Source of the DNA: Myxococcales bacterium
GTDB lineage: Bacteria; Myxococcota_A; Polyangia; Polyangiales; JAFGIB01
Reading direction: 5' to 3'
Assembly (NCBI GenBank): GCA_029880325.1
Contig: JAOUOP010000028.1
Location: 36,481 to 100,480 of the forward strand
Length of the DNA stretch: 64,000 nucleotides
The position numbers were made by a program, and so were the translations under genes. A model generated the notes under the pieces. The model was given only the letters and a program-made list of their open reading frames with translations. It was not told the DNA's origin and made no database searches. Shown here piece by piece: positions 56,088 through 64,000 of the stretch (positions within the stretch are counted from its first letter, which is position 1; each line of letters begins with the position of its first letter).

Positions 56088-59057
56088 TCACTTCACTTCC
56101 ACGATGCGCGTCTCACCGGCGTGCAGCAGCAGGAAGCGGAAACCGACGCGGCCGTCACGCTCGATCACCAATTCATGACGGCCGGCGTCGACCGCCAGGC
56201 GCACCGGCAACTGACCCACGGGTTGCTTGTCCAGGCGCACCTCGGGAGCCGTGCCGGCCTCGTCGTATTCGACCACCAACAGACCCTGGTCGGGGCCCAC
56301 GGCCACGCCGTAGCTGCGGTCGATGAAGGGCAGCACGCGGCCGAAGCTGGGACTCGGTGGCAAGGGTTCGACTTCCTGGGCCGCACCTGCGCCACCCAGA
56401 TCCTGGTCGCCGGAGGCTGTCGCCGGAGGCTGCGACGCCGGTTGCGCAGGGCCGGCGGCCGCTGCCTCGCGACGGGCCATTTCATCGAGCCACAGCCGCA
56501 GGCCGACGAAGCCCACGAGTGACAGGAGGGCGACGATCAGAAAGACCGTCCAGGGGCTGCGATCGTCGGATGCTGGCGCCGCGCGCATGCGCGTTGTGCT
56601 GTCGAGCAGGGCACTGCGGGCGACAAAAGCCTCGGGCGCGACCTGGATGGTGGCCTCAGGGGGTGGCTTCCGCGCGTCGGACGGGATGGGCGGCGGCTGC
56701 GTGCCTGTTCGAGTCGTTGAAGGGGCAAAGGCCACGGCGGGCGCGGCCACGGGCGGCGACGGCCTGGGCTCGGCCTCTTCGGGCGGCAGCGCCTGATCGA
56801 GCCAGTCGGCGTCACGCTCGTCGAGGGCGGCCGCCGGCAGCGCTCCGGGCCGCGCCCGCTCCGGCGCGTGCATCAGCGCGCCCGGCTGTTCGATGCGGTC
56901 GAGCGCCGCCTCCTGCGCGCGGTCATCGCCGGCTTCGCCGAGGACGCGGATCACACAGCCGCGCCGCACCAACTCGCGCATATGCCCCTCGAGCTCGGCA
57001 AACGCGAAGTCGCCGCCCAGTTCGATGTCGGTCAACGCGCCTTCGGCGAGCGCTCCACCGCTTTCGCGCAAGATCGTCGCCAGCTCCGCAAGCGAAGTGG
57101 GCGTGGCCAAAAGCAGCGCGTCCAGCGTGGCCTCGTCCAGTTCGACGCGCCGGACGTGAAATAGGCGCGGCCCGCTGACCGCATCGAGCATGGCGCCGAG
57201 CTCGGCCTCGGCACGCGCCAGCGCCTGTTCCAGTGAATCGGCCAGCAGCGCCCCGCGCGCCGGACCCGTCGCGGCCGACACCGTGAAGCGCCCGAGCTCT
57301 ACCCCCATCAGCTCGCGCAGGGCGCGCGGGCCGTCGTGGCGAGCGGCAGCCGGGGCCAGGCGCTGCACCGACAGTCGCTCGCCATCGACGATCTCGACCG
57401 CGAAGTGACTCCAGGCATCTTGCACCTCGAGCTGCGCGTTGGGGCGCAGGGCCGCGACGGTCTCGAGCAGAACCCGCGGCCCGATGCGATCGATACGACC
57501 GCTGACCTCGTCGCCGCTCTGCAACAGGGCCTCGAGCCGCATGCGCGGGCGCAGGACCTGGGCCAGGGCGCGCAGGATCTGGGCGCTGCCGGCCTCCTTG
57601 CGCAGGTAGCCGGCCGCGCGCGAATCGAGCTCGCGCATGCGCTGCAGGAAGTCCTCCTTCCACGACAGCAGCACGACCGGCACACGCGACAACTGCAGGT
57701 CGCGCTCCAGCTCGCGGCAGAGCGTGAAGCCGTCGATCTCCGGCATCAAGATGTCGCTGATGACCACATCGGGCCGGCGCCGACGACAGAGTTCGAGGGC
57801 TTGTTTGCCGTCGGCGACCTCCTGGACCAGGGCGCCGGCCTCGCGCAGCAGCCCCGCGAAAAACCACACCACCGCCGGGTCGTCGTCGGCGACCACGATG
57901 CGGCGGCCGGCCAGGAACTCACCACCGGGAGACTCCAGGTCGGACTCGTCGTCGAAAGTCAGCGCCAGCGGCAGCGGACCGCCGTGGTGAAGCACAGGCT
58001 CGAAATGGACGCGGCCGCCGGAGCGCTGCGAGAGGTGGGAGCGGATGCGACCGATGGCCGACCAGGTGGCCGCCAGCAGCTCGGACTTGTCGCCCAGGTC
58101 CAGGCGCTCGCCGCGACCGCTCTGCAGCGACTCGGCGATGCCGCGGCGCACCTCCTCGCCGATGGCTGCGGCGATCTCGTCAACGGTGCCGGCCTCCAGT
58201 TGTCCCAGGGCGCTCTCGGCTCCGGAGTCCGACGGCAGCAACAGGCGCAGCTGGCGGTCGACGGCGTGGGCGGTCGCGTCGAGGGCGAGCATCGCATCGA
58301 CGCCCACGCCATGCAGGCGCACCGCTTCACTCGCCTCGCCCCCGCCCAGGGCCAGCACCGGACGGTTGCCAGCGGGGCCACGCAGGGCGCGCACGCGGGA
58401 GGCGGCATCGTGATCCAACAGGTCGGCGGCGATCAGCACGGCATCGGGGGCCACGTTGTCGAGCACCGCAGCAGCGGTCTCGAAGGCGTCGCTCTGGGTG
58501 ACCAGATAGCGGCCCGCATCCAGGTGCGAGCGAATGGCGGCGACGCGCTCGGGGGCGCCGACCAGCAGCACCGCGAGCACCTCGGGCGCCGAAAGGGTTC
58601 CGGCCACGGTGTTGGGGATGAGCACCTGGCGCTCGCCGATGACGCCTGCCCGATCGGCGCGGTCGGGCAGGGGCTGCGTGGGGGCCTCGAAGTGGGGTCG
58701 CGGGGCCCCGCGGCGCGGAGCGGCAGAAATCCGCTCGGGCGATGGAGCCTGGGACTCCAGAAAATCGGCGAGATCCAACAGGCCCGACCAGGTGACCTCG
58801 TCGAGCGTATCGTCGGCCCCGGCATCGACCTCGGCCAGGGCCCGGGCGAAGCGTGCCGAGAGATCGGCATCCTCGATGATCTGGGCCGAGGCGTAGAGAC
58901 CGTGCAGACGCGTGCGAAGCGCCGCCCGCGCGCGGGAGTCCGGCGGCGCCGACCGCACGGCTGCCAACAGATCGCGCAGCTCCGCGGAACTGTTGGGAAG
59001 CCCCGAAATGAAGTGGTCACGCGCCCCCTCGAGCGCCGTGGCGGACTCCTCGGACAT
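56088..59057 (-). CDS. Membrane-anchored response regulator: Hpt-like, receiver, DUF4388, PEGA-like C-terminus
   Basis: 989 residues. Parts in order: a helical Hpt-like segment (1-110), a receiver-like domain with a poor active site (155-275), a full receiver (about 385-505: VVADDDPAVVWFF, phospho-acceptor Asp near 434 in VVISDILMPEIDG, Lys in YLRKEAG), a DUF4388-type segment (GDEVSGRIDRIGPRVLLETV), a Pro/Ala linker, one membrane helix (WTVFLIVALLSLVGFVGLRL, near 836-856) and a final beta-rich part resembling PEGA (RLDKQPVGQLPVRLAVDAGRHELVIERDG). The receiver should thus be cytoplasmic and the PEGA part outside. Such linked output is unusual. Confidence 0.8.
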   Translation of the reverse strand: MSEESATALEGARDHFISGLPNSSAELRDLLAAVRSAPPDSRARAALRTRLHGLYASAQIIEDADLSARFARALAEVDAGADDTLDEVTWSGLLDLADFLESQAPSPERISAAPRRGAPRPHFEAPTQPLPDRADRAGVIGERQVLIPNTVAGTLSAPEVLAVLLVGAPERVAAIRSHLDAGRYLVTQSDAFETAAAVLDNVAPDAVLIAADLLDHDAASRVRALRGPAGNRPVLALGGGEASEAVRLHGVGVDAMLALDATAHAVDRQLRLLLPSDSGAESALGQLEAGTVDEIAAAIGEEVRRGIAESLQSGRGERLDLGDKSELLAATWSAIGRIRSHLSQRSGGRVHFEPVLHHGGPLPLALTFDDESDLESPGGEFLAGRRIVVADDDPAVVWFFAGLLREAGALVQEVADGKQALELCRRRRPDVVISDILMPEIDGFTLCRELERDLQLSRVPVVLLSWKEDFLQRMRELDSRAAGYLRKEAGSAQILRALAQVLRPRMRLEALLQSGDEVSGRIDRIGPRVLLETVAALRPNAQLEVQDAWSHFAVEIVDGERLSVQRLAPAAARHDGPRALRELMGVELGRFTVSAATGPARGALLADSLEQALARAEAELGAMLDAVSGPRLFHVRRVELDEATLDALLLATPTSLAELATILRESGGALAEGALTDIELGGDFAFAELEGHMRELVRRGCVIRVLGEAGDDRAQEAALDRIEQPGALMHAPERARPGALPAAALDERDADWLDQALPPEEAEPRPSPPVAAPAVAFAPSTTRTGTQPPPIPSDARKPPPEATIQVAPEAFVARSALLDSTTRMRAAPASDDRSPWTVFLIVALLSLVGFVGLRLWLDEMARREAAAAGPAQPASQPPATASGDQDLGGAGAAQEVEPLPPSPSFGRVLPFIDRSYGVAVGPDQGLLVVEYDEAGTAPEVRLDKQPVGQLPVRLAVDAGRHELVIERDGRVGFRFLLLHAGETRIVEVK

Positions 59058-59104
59058 GCCTGGAGTGTACGCCAGGTCCGCGCGACTTCGCGCGGTCGTG
59101 CTAC

Positions 59105-60190
59105 ATGACGGCGATGCGATTTGTCGACGAGGTCACGCTCGAAGTGGTGGCAGGCGATGGCGGCGACGGCTCGGCGGCCATGCGGCGCGAAAAATACCGC
59201 CCGCTGGGTGGCCCGGCCGGGGGCGACGGCGGCCGCGGCGGCAGCGTCTTCTTCGAGGCCGACGAGCGGCTGACCACGCTGATGGACCTGGAGTACCGCC
59301 GCGTGATCCGGGCGGAAAGCGGCGAACACGGGCGCGGCAGGGACCAGTACGGCAAGGGCGGCGACGACCAGGTCGTGCGCGTACCGATCGGGACCCAGAT
59401 CTACGACGCCGCAAGCGGCGAGCTTGTGGCCGACCTCGAGCGGCCCGGCCAGCGCGAATGTCTGGCCAAGGGTGGACGCGGGGGCCGCGGCAACATCCAC
59501 TTCGCAACGCCCCAGGAGCGGGCCCCCTCGCGGGCCGAGAGCGGGCGGCCGGGGGGGCGGCGAATGCTGCGGCTGGAGCTCAAGCTGCTGGCGGATGTGG
59601 GCATCGTCGGCTTTCCGAACGTGGGCAAGAGCACCTTCATCACCGCCGTCAGCAAGGCCCGCCCCAAAGTCGCCGACTACCCCTTCACGACCCTGCGCCC
59701 CAACCTCGGAGTCGTCTCACGGGGCGAGTTCCGCAGCTTCGTACTGGCCGACATCCCGGGCATCATCGAGGGCGCCGCCGACGGCGCCGGCCTCGGGCAT
59801 CGTTTTTTGAAGCACATCGAGCGCACGCGGGTGCTGCTGTTCTTGGTCTCGATGGACCCCGACCCCGAGCGCGAGCCCCTGGGAGACCTGCTCACGCTCG
59901 AACGGGAACTGGAGCGCTTCGACCAGGCCCTGGCGGCGCGTCCCCGGGTGGTGGCGCTGTCCAAGCTCGACCTGCCCGAGGTGCGCGAAGCGCTGCCCGG
60001 GCTCAGGGACGAGCTGGCCTCCCGCGGCATCGAACTCAGAGCCTGCTCGGCGGCCACCACCGAAGGCATCGCCGAAGTCCTCGACGCCCTCGAAGCCGAA
60101 CTCGCCAAGCACCCCCTGGCTCCCACCCCACGCCGCGTCCCCCTACCCACCGCCGCCGACCGCCCCCACGGCCCGCCCGAAGCGGACTGA
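59105..60190 (+). CDS. obgE: Obg GTPase
   Basis: 361 residues. Gly-rich Obg fold at the start (VAGDGGDGSAAMRREKYRP, GGPAGGDGGRGGSV), then the GTPase with G1 GFPNVGKS, G2/switch PFTTLRPNLG, G3 DIPGIIEGA and G4 SKLD (usual N changed to S, as seen in some homologues). It acts in 50S ribosome maturation. The C-terminal extension is short. Downstream lies the repeat array. Confidence 0.95.
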   Translation: MTAMRFVDEVTLEVVAGDGGDGSAAMRREKYRPLGGPAGGDGGRGGSVFFEADERLTTLMDLEYRRVIRAESGEHGRGRDQYGKGGDDQVVRVPIGTQIYDAASGELVADLERPGQRECLAKGGRGGRGNIHFATPQERAPSRAESGRPGGRRMLRLELKLLADVGIVGFPNVGKSTFITAVSKARPKVADYPFTTLRPNLGVVSRGEFRSFVLADIPGIIEGAADGAGLGHRFLKHIERTRVLLFLVSMDPDPEREPLGDLLTLERELERFDQALAARPRVVALSKLDLPEVREALPGLRDELASRGIELRACSAATTEGIAEVLDALEAELAKHPLAPTPRRVPLPTAADRPHGPPEAD

Positions 60191-60237
60191 CGGCACCGAC
60201 CAGCCGCGAGCCCGGCCAGCGCAGCCGAAAGCCGCCC

Positions 60238-60547
60238 GAAAGCTGCCAGCACGTTTTCCAGCGCCCGATCCCGGCCCGCGGCCGAGGGCTCCGGGCCGCG
60301 CCCGAAAGCCGCGCCCGAAAGCTGCCAGCACGTTTTCCAGCGCCCGATCCCGGCCCGCGGCCGAAGGCTCCGGGCCGCGCCCGAAAGCCGCGCCCGAAAG
60401 CTGCCAGCACGTTTTCTCGAGCCGCCGCCCGAAAGCTGCCAGAACGTTTTCTCGCGAGCCGCCGAAAATAGCTGCCAGAACGCTTTCCGCGGGTGCTGGC
60501 ACCCGATCTCGGGCCGCGCCTGAAAGCTGCCAGCACGTTTTCTCGGG
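60238..60547. repeat. Dispersed-repeat array, six copies (locus C)
   Basis: Core AAAGCTGCCAGCACGTTTT, with A for C in two copies, begins at 60238, 60317, 60396, 60431, 60464 and 60522. The first three are in 79-bp tandem units that also share about 55 bp of flank; the rest are spaced 35, 33 and 58 bp. It is the reverse complement of locus B. It fills the 382-bp gap between obgE and the deacetylase gene. A GGGTGCTGGCACCC hairpin lies at 60491-60504. Confidence 0.9.
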
Positions 60548-60572
60548 CGGCGGGCTCCAGTATCGTGGCCCG

Positions 60573-61610
60573 ATGCTGGAGCCGATCGCCATCGTCGACG
60601 ACGCGACCTTCGACGCCCACCACGAGCGCGGCGGCGGTCATCCCGAACGCCCCGAGCGGCTGACCGCCGCCCGCGCCGGCCTCTACGCAACCTTGGACGC
60701 CGACCACCGCGTCAGCCTCGATGCCCCCCCCGCGCGCCCCGAGCAGCTGTGCTGGATCCACGACTCGGCACACGTCGAGCGCATCGAGCGTGCCCTCGAG
60801 CAGGGCTACGGCCACCTCGACCCCGACACCTTTTTCTCTCCCGGTAGCCGCGAAGCCGCCCTGCGTGCTGCCGGCGGCGCCGCCGCCCTGGTCACCGAGC
60901 TATGCGCCGATGAAGGCTCCCGACGCGGGGTCGCCCTGCTGCGCCCCCCGGGCCACCACGCCGAGCCCAACCGGGCGATGGGCTTCTGCCTCTACAACAA
61001 CGTGGCGATCGCAGCCATGGCCGCCCTGCAGGCCGGCTGCCAGCGCGTGGCCATCGTCGACTGGGACGTGCACCACGGCAACGGCACCCAGGCCGCCTTC
61101 GAGCGCGACCCCCGCGTGCTCTTCGTCTCGCTGCACCAATATCCCTGCTACCCGGGCACCGGCGCCCCCGAGGAAGTCGGCCTGGGCGCCGCCGCCGGCA
61201 CCACCGCCAACCTGGCCATCCCCCCGGGCCAGGGCAGCGAGACCTACGCCTACGCCTTTCGCCGCGTGGTGCTACCCGCCCTCGACCGCTTCGAGCCCGA
61301 ACTCATCCTGGTCTCCGCGGGCTTCGACGCCCACGCCCGCGACCCCCTGGCCCAGATGCAGCTCGACACCGAAAGCTACGCCGCCATGGCCAGCGCCCTA
61401 CTCCGTTCCGCCGATCGCCTGTGCCAGGGGCGTATCGCTTTCATCCTCGAAGGCGGCTACGACCTGCAGGCGCTGTCGGACTGCTGGTCCAGCGTGGGCC
61501 GTTCCCTGCTCGGCGAACACACCGAACTCGACGAGAGCCCCCCGGACGAAAGCGGCCAAGCCGCCGTCGACGCCACCGCCGCTGCCCTGCAGGCGCACGC
61601 TCCCCTTTGA
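60573..61610 (+). CDS. Histone-deacetylase/acetoin-utilisation-family enzyme
   Basis: 345 residues. Zinc amidohydrolase: RPPGHHAEP (catalytic His pair), DWDVHHGNGT and SAGFDAHARDPL (zinc ligands), EGGYDLQAL. Class-II-like bacterial proteins of this family deacetylate lysines, polyamines or small amides; the substrate is not told by sequence. The repeat array ends about 25 bp before the start, so it may interfere with the promoter. Confidence 0.93.
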   Translation: MLEPIAIVDDATFDAHHERGGGHPERPERLTAARAGLYATLDADHRVSLDAPPARPEQLCWIHDSAHVERIERALEQGYGHLDPDTFFSPGSREAALRAAGGAAALVTELCADEGSRRGVALLRPPGHHAEPNRAMGFCLYNNVAIAAMAALQAGCQRVAIVDWDVHHGNGTQAAFERDPRVLFVSLHQYPCYPGTGAPEEVGLGAAAGTTANLAIPPGQGSETYAYAFRRVVLPALDRFEPELILVSAGFDAHARDPLAQMQLDTESYAAMASALLRSADRLCQGRIAFILEGGYDLQALSDCWSSVGRSLLGEHTELDESPPDESGQAAVDATAAALQAHAPL

Positions 61611-61642
61611 GCCGGTCGGCGCTTTTCACGCCGTTTCGCGTT

Positions 61643-62557
61643 CTACCGCTCCAGCTCGGGCAGCTCGCGCAACTGGGGCTCGAGGATGATCTCGATGCGG
61701 CGATTGCGATGGCGCCCCTTCTTGTCGCGATTGGAGGCCACCGGATCGTGCGGACCAAAGCCCGCCGCCACCAACCGCGACGGGGCAACCCCGGCGCCCA
61801 CCAGCACCTCGGTCACCCGCACAGCACGCGCCGCTGACAACTCCCAGTTGCTACCAAAATCCTCGTTTTTCACCGGCACGTTGTCGGTGTGACCGGCCAC
61901 GATGAAGCGTTTGTTGGCGATCTCGGCGAGGATCTTCGCCACCTCCCGCAGCGCCTCGACCCCCTTGTCGCTGACCTGGGCGCTCCCCGAGGCGAAAAGC
62001 ACCCGCGCCGGCAGCTCCACGATCATGCGCCCGCGCCGGAAGTGCACCTGCAGCCGCCCGCTGTCGATCATGCGCCGAAATTGCTGGCTGACGCGCTCGA
62101 ACTCCTCCAGTCGCTCGCCGATCGCCTGCCGCTCATCTTCGAGTTCCTCGAGGCGCGCTTCGGTGGCCGCAAGGCGCGCCTCCAGGGCCGCGGTCTTCTT
62201 CTCCGCGTTGTCGAGCGCCAGCGCCCGTTGCTTACCCTCGCCGCGCAACGCCTGGATCTGCCCCAAGGCCGCACGCCGCTCGCTGCGCACCACCACCATC
62301 TCGCTGCGCGCCGCGGCCAGCTCTTTTTCTGCCGCCCGCGTCTTGGTGATCAGCGTCACGGCGTAGAAGCCAGTCGCTCCCGCCGCCAGCGCCAGCAGCA
62401 CCGCCGTGAGCAGCGGCGAAAGCAGGGGTCGCCTGCCGGCCCCCTTGGTGGCGGCGCCGACCCGCGGCGGCGGCGGTCCCGGCGCAGGCGGCGGCTGGCC
62501 CACGGTGGGAGGAGGCACGCCGAGCGGGGGTGGCTGCGGTGGTCGCCGTTCGCTCAT
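61643..62557 (-). CDS. OmpA/MotB-family protein with coiled coil
   Basis: 304 residues. Pro-rich cytoplasmic N-terminus, one membrane helix (LLTAVLLALAAGATGFYAV), a long coiled coil of Ala/Glu/Arg (KKTAALEARLAATEARLEEL), and an OmpA-like peptidoglycan-binding domain (FASGSAQVSDKG, VAGHTDNVPVKNED, NWELSAARAVRVTEVL, NRRIEIIL). It probably links the inner membrane to the cell wall. One base separates it from the kinase gene stop upstream, so it is co-translated. Confidence 0.88.
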   Translation of the reverse strand: MSERRPPQPPPLGVPPPTVGQPPPAPGPPPPRVGAATKGAGRRPLLSPLLTAVLLALAAGATGFYAVTLITKTRAAEKELAAARSEMVVVRSERRAALGQIQALRGEGKQRALALDNAEKKTAALEARLAATEARLEELEDERQAIGERLEEFERVSQQFRRMIDSGRLQVHFRRGRMIVELPARVLFASGSAQVSDKGVEALREVAKILAEIANKRFIVAGHTDNVPVKNEDFGSNWELSAARAVRVTEVLVGAGVAPSRLVAAGFGPHDPVASNRDKKGRHRNRRIEIILEPQLRELPELER

Positions 62558-62558
62558 G

Positions 62559-64000
62559 TCACCGACCCTCCACTCCGGCGCCCAGCTTTGCCAGCAACAC
62601 CTCGAGCTGCGAACGCCGCGCCGCATCCCCGGTGCCACCCAGGGCCGCCTCTACCGCTGCTCGCGCCTCGCTGCCGTAGTGCCGCAGCAACAACTCCTGC
62701 GCCCGCTCGGCCGCGGCCCCAGTGCCGGCCGCCTCCACCAGCATCTTCAACAGCCGCGGATCGCCCCGCACCGAGGCATCCCGATTGAGCGCGAACTCGG
62801 CCTGATTCAGACTGTCGCGAGTCCAACCGCGGTTTTCGTAGAGCCGCGCCAGCAGCAGGTGCCCGCGGGCGTCGTTGGGATGCTGGCGGTTGTAGCGACG
62901 CAGCCGAACGACGGTGCGTTCATCCCCCTTGGCGCCCTTGTCGAACAGCCGCCGCAGTCGCTCCAGCTCCCGGGGCACCGCCCGCCGCCAGGGATTTTTC
63001 GCGCGCACGCGTGGGACGCTGGGCTCGCTGGACGGCGACGCCACGGGCGCGGCCGGAGCCGCGGGCTCCTCCGCAGCCACAGGCGCCGCAGCCGTCGGCT
63101 CCGCAGCAGCCGTCGGCTCCGCTTCAGCCGTCGGCTCCGCTTCAGCCGTCGGCTCCGCTTCAGCCGCCCCGGCGGCACTCACCTCCGGCTCCCGCGACGC
63201 GACGGGCGCCTCGGCCGGCTTGGGGGCGGCCGCGCCGGCCTCTCCTCCGAACTTCCGCCCGAGGTCCGCCACCGCCTCCGCTTCCGGTCCATCTCCCGGC
63301 AGCAGGTAGATCACCGCCACCGCCGCCAAAATCACCACGACCGAAATTACCGAGACCAGCACCGCCCCGGCCACCACGATCCGGCGCAAAAGCCCCATCA
63401 GCGCCGCACCAGCACGACTGCCCCCCCCCGAGCGCTCCACGGCTTGCTGCGTGGCGGTCACCCGAGAGTCGGTTGCCCGTAGCGTTCCACCGGCGGAGCG
63501 CTTCAACACCGTGGGCGCGCTCGCCGCTGCAATCTGGGCCTGCGCCCCCCCGGCCGCCCCATCGGCCGCCCCCCCGCTCAAGATCGGCCGCGGCAGCGCC
63601 TCCAGCGCCACCGCCAGCTCGGTAGCATCAGCAAAACGCGCCTCCGGCTCCCGCGACAGCGCCCGCTGCAGCAACGCCTCCAGCGCGTCGCTACCGCAGC
63701 GCTCGGGACAGATCTGCTGCAGGGACGGCACCGGCTCGATCAACACCTGCCGCAAGATCTCGTGGGGCTGCCCCTCGTAGGGCTTCCGCCCCGCCAACAT
63801 CTCGAAGAGGATCACCGCCGCGGCGTACACGTCAGCCCGCCGATCGACATTGTGCGTGGTCAGCTGCTCCGGCGGCATGTAGCCGGGTGTTCCCAGGATG
63901 TCCCCGGTCGCCGTCAGCGAGGCGCCGATACTCACATCCTCGACCCCGAGAAACTTGGCCAAGCCGAAGTCCAGCAGCTTCACCTCCTCACGCCCCGCCT
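62559..64000 (-). CDS. Ser/Thr protein kinase (3' part; 5' end outside window)
   Basis: The frame is open to the window edge. The catalytic domain's C-lobe is present: DFG in VKLLDFGLAK, the activation-segment end GTPGYMPPEQL and DVYAAAVILFEML. Then a linker, one membrane helix (VVAGAVLVSVISVVVILAAV), a Glu/Ala/Pro/Thr tract with an 18-bp repeat, and a helical TPR-like tail (HLLLARLYENRGWTRDSLNQ). So it is a Hanks-type membrane kinase with an external or periplasmic tail. Coupled to the OmpA-like gene. Confidence 0.9.
   Translation of the reverse strand, partial: AGREEVKLLDFGLAKFLGVEDVSIGASLTATGDILGTPGYMPPEQLTTHNVDRRADVYAAAVILFEMLAGRKPYEGQPHEILRQVLIEPVPSLQQICPERCGSDALEALLQRALSREPEARFADATELAVALEALPRPILSGGAADGAAGGAQAQIAAASAPTVLKRSAGGTLRATDSRVTATQQAVERSGGGSRAGAALMGLLRRIVVAGAVLVSVISVVVILAAVAVIYLLPGDGPEAEAVADLGRKFGGEAGAAAPKPAEAPVASREPEVSAAGAAEAEPTAEAEPTAEAEPTAAAEPTAAAPVAAEEPAAPAAPVASPSSEPSVPRVRAKNPWRRAVPRELERLRRLFDKGAKGDERTVVRLRRYNRQHPNDARGHLLLARLYENRGWTRDSLNQAEFALNRDASVRGDPRLLKMLVEAAGTGAAAERAQELLLRHYGSEARAAVEAALGGTGDAARRSQLEVLLAKLGAGVEGR
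63091..63162. repeat. 18-bp tandem repeat in the kinase gene
   Basis: Four units of GCCGTCGGCTCCGC plus CAG/TTC, starting at 63091, 63109, 63127 and 63145, code for repeated EAEPTA in the extracytoplasmic linker. Confidence 0.9.

Noticed and set aside
60238..60547. CRISPR array
   Set aside because: The spacing is irregular (79, 79, 35, 33, 58), the 'spacers' are themselves repeats, and no cas genes are present.
60036..60815. Minus-strand open frame of 259 residues across the repeat array
   Set aside because: Its apparent protein repeats come from the DNA repeat and it covers the ends of obgE and the deacetylase gene.

Overview
The window is GC-rich and densely coded. It looks like chromosome of a myxobacterium-like deltaproteobacterium (Myxococcota). 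This is inferred from several things: lipoproteins with Gly/Asp-rich linkers, a MopE-type Cys/Asp motif (CNGRDDDCD), an EGF-repeat lipoprotein, a Ser/Thr kinase with a TPR tail, a DUF4388/PEGA response regulator, and a 3755-residue TPR protein. The dispersed ~21-bp repeat translated in various frames (ENVLAAF, KTSWQL) fits that impression, but no species can be named.

Region 0-15 kb: a DEAD-box helicase cut by the window edge, a small zinc-knuckle protein, a YkgJ Cys-cluster protein and a fatty-acid desaturase. Then comes a stress/redox-signalling stretch. It holds a sigma-54 activator with UspA, an RpoH-type sigma factor, a CBS-CBS-UspA operon, a MopE-like lipoprotein, a translationally coupled operon (two flavin split-barrel proteins plus a GAF/winged-helix regulator), a hemerythrin protein, and a GST-glyoxalase pair. 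It ends in a scar where a truncated aldo/keto reductase abuts a lipoprotein remnant.

Region 15-34 kb: a class-IV aminotransferase coupled to the giant TPR gene, a b561-like membrane protein, an M18 aminopeptidase, and a minus-strand housekeeping cluster yceD-rpmF-fabG-acpP-fabF-rpiB-small ORF. The plsX, fabH and fabD genes often found in this cluster are absent.

Region 34-48 kb: a MoxR ATPase/VWA pair behind two dyads, a glutaredoxin-like membrane protein, and many envelope lipoproteins (VWA, FG-GAP, diheme cytochrome, beta-barrel, TPR, 13-EGF-repeat).

Region 48-52 kb: the best candidate for an undescribed system. A stand-alone reverse transcriptase with atypical motifs is translationally coupled (ATGA overlap) to a flippase-like membrane protein with a soluble C-terminal domain, behind a structured 252-bp leader.

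Region 52-64 kb: an AMIN-like exported protein with a Lys/Ala tail, a Thr-nucleophile sulfatase-fold enzyme, a lipoprotein, an unusual membrane-anchored response regulator with a C-terminal PEGA-like domain, ObgE, a repeat array, a histone-deacetylase-fold enzyme, an OmpA-type protein and the 3' part of a Ser/Thr kinase.

A dispersed repeat (core AAAGCTGCCAGCACGTTTT and its complement) occurs as a single half-copy near 1.95 kb, as a cluster at 40.5 kb that runs into a lipoprotein gene, and as an array at 60.2-60.5 kb.
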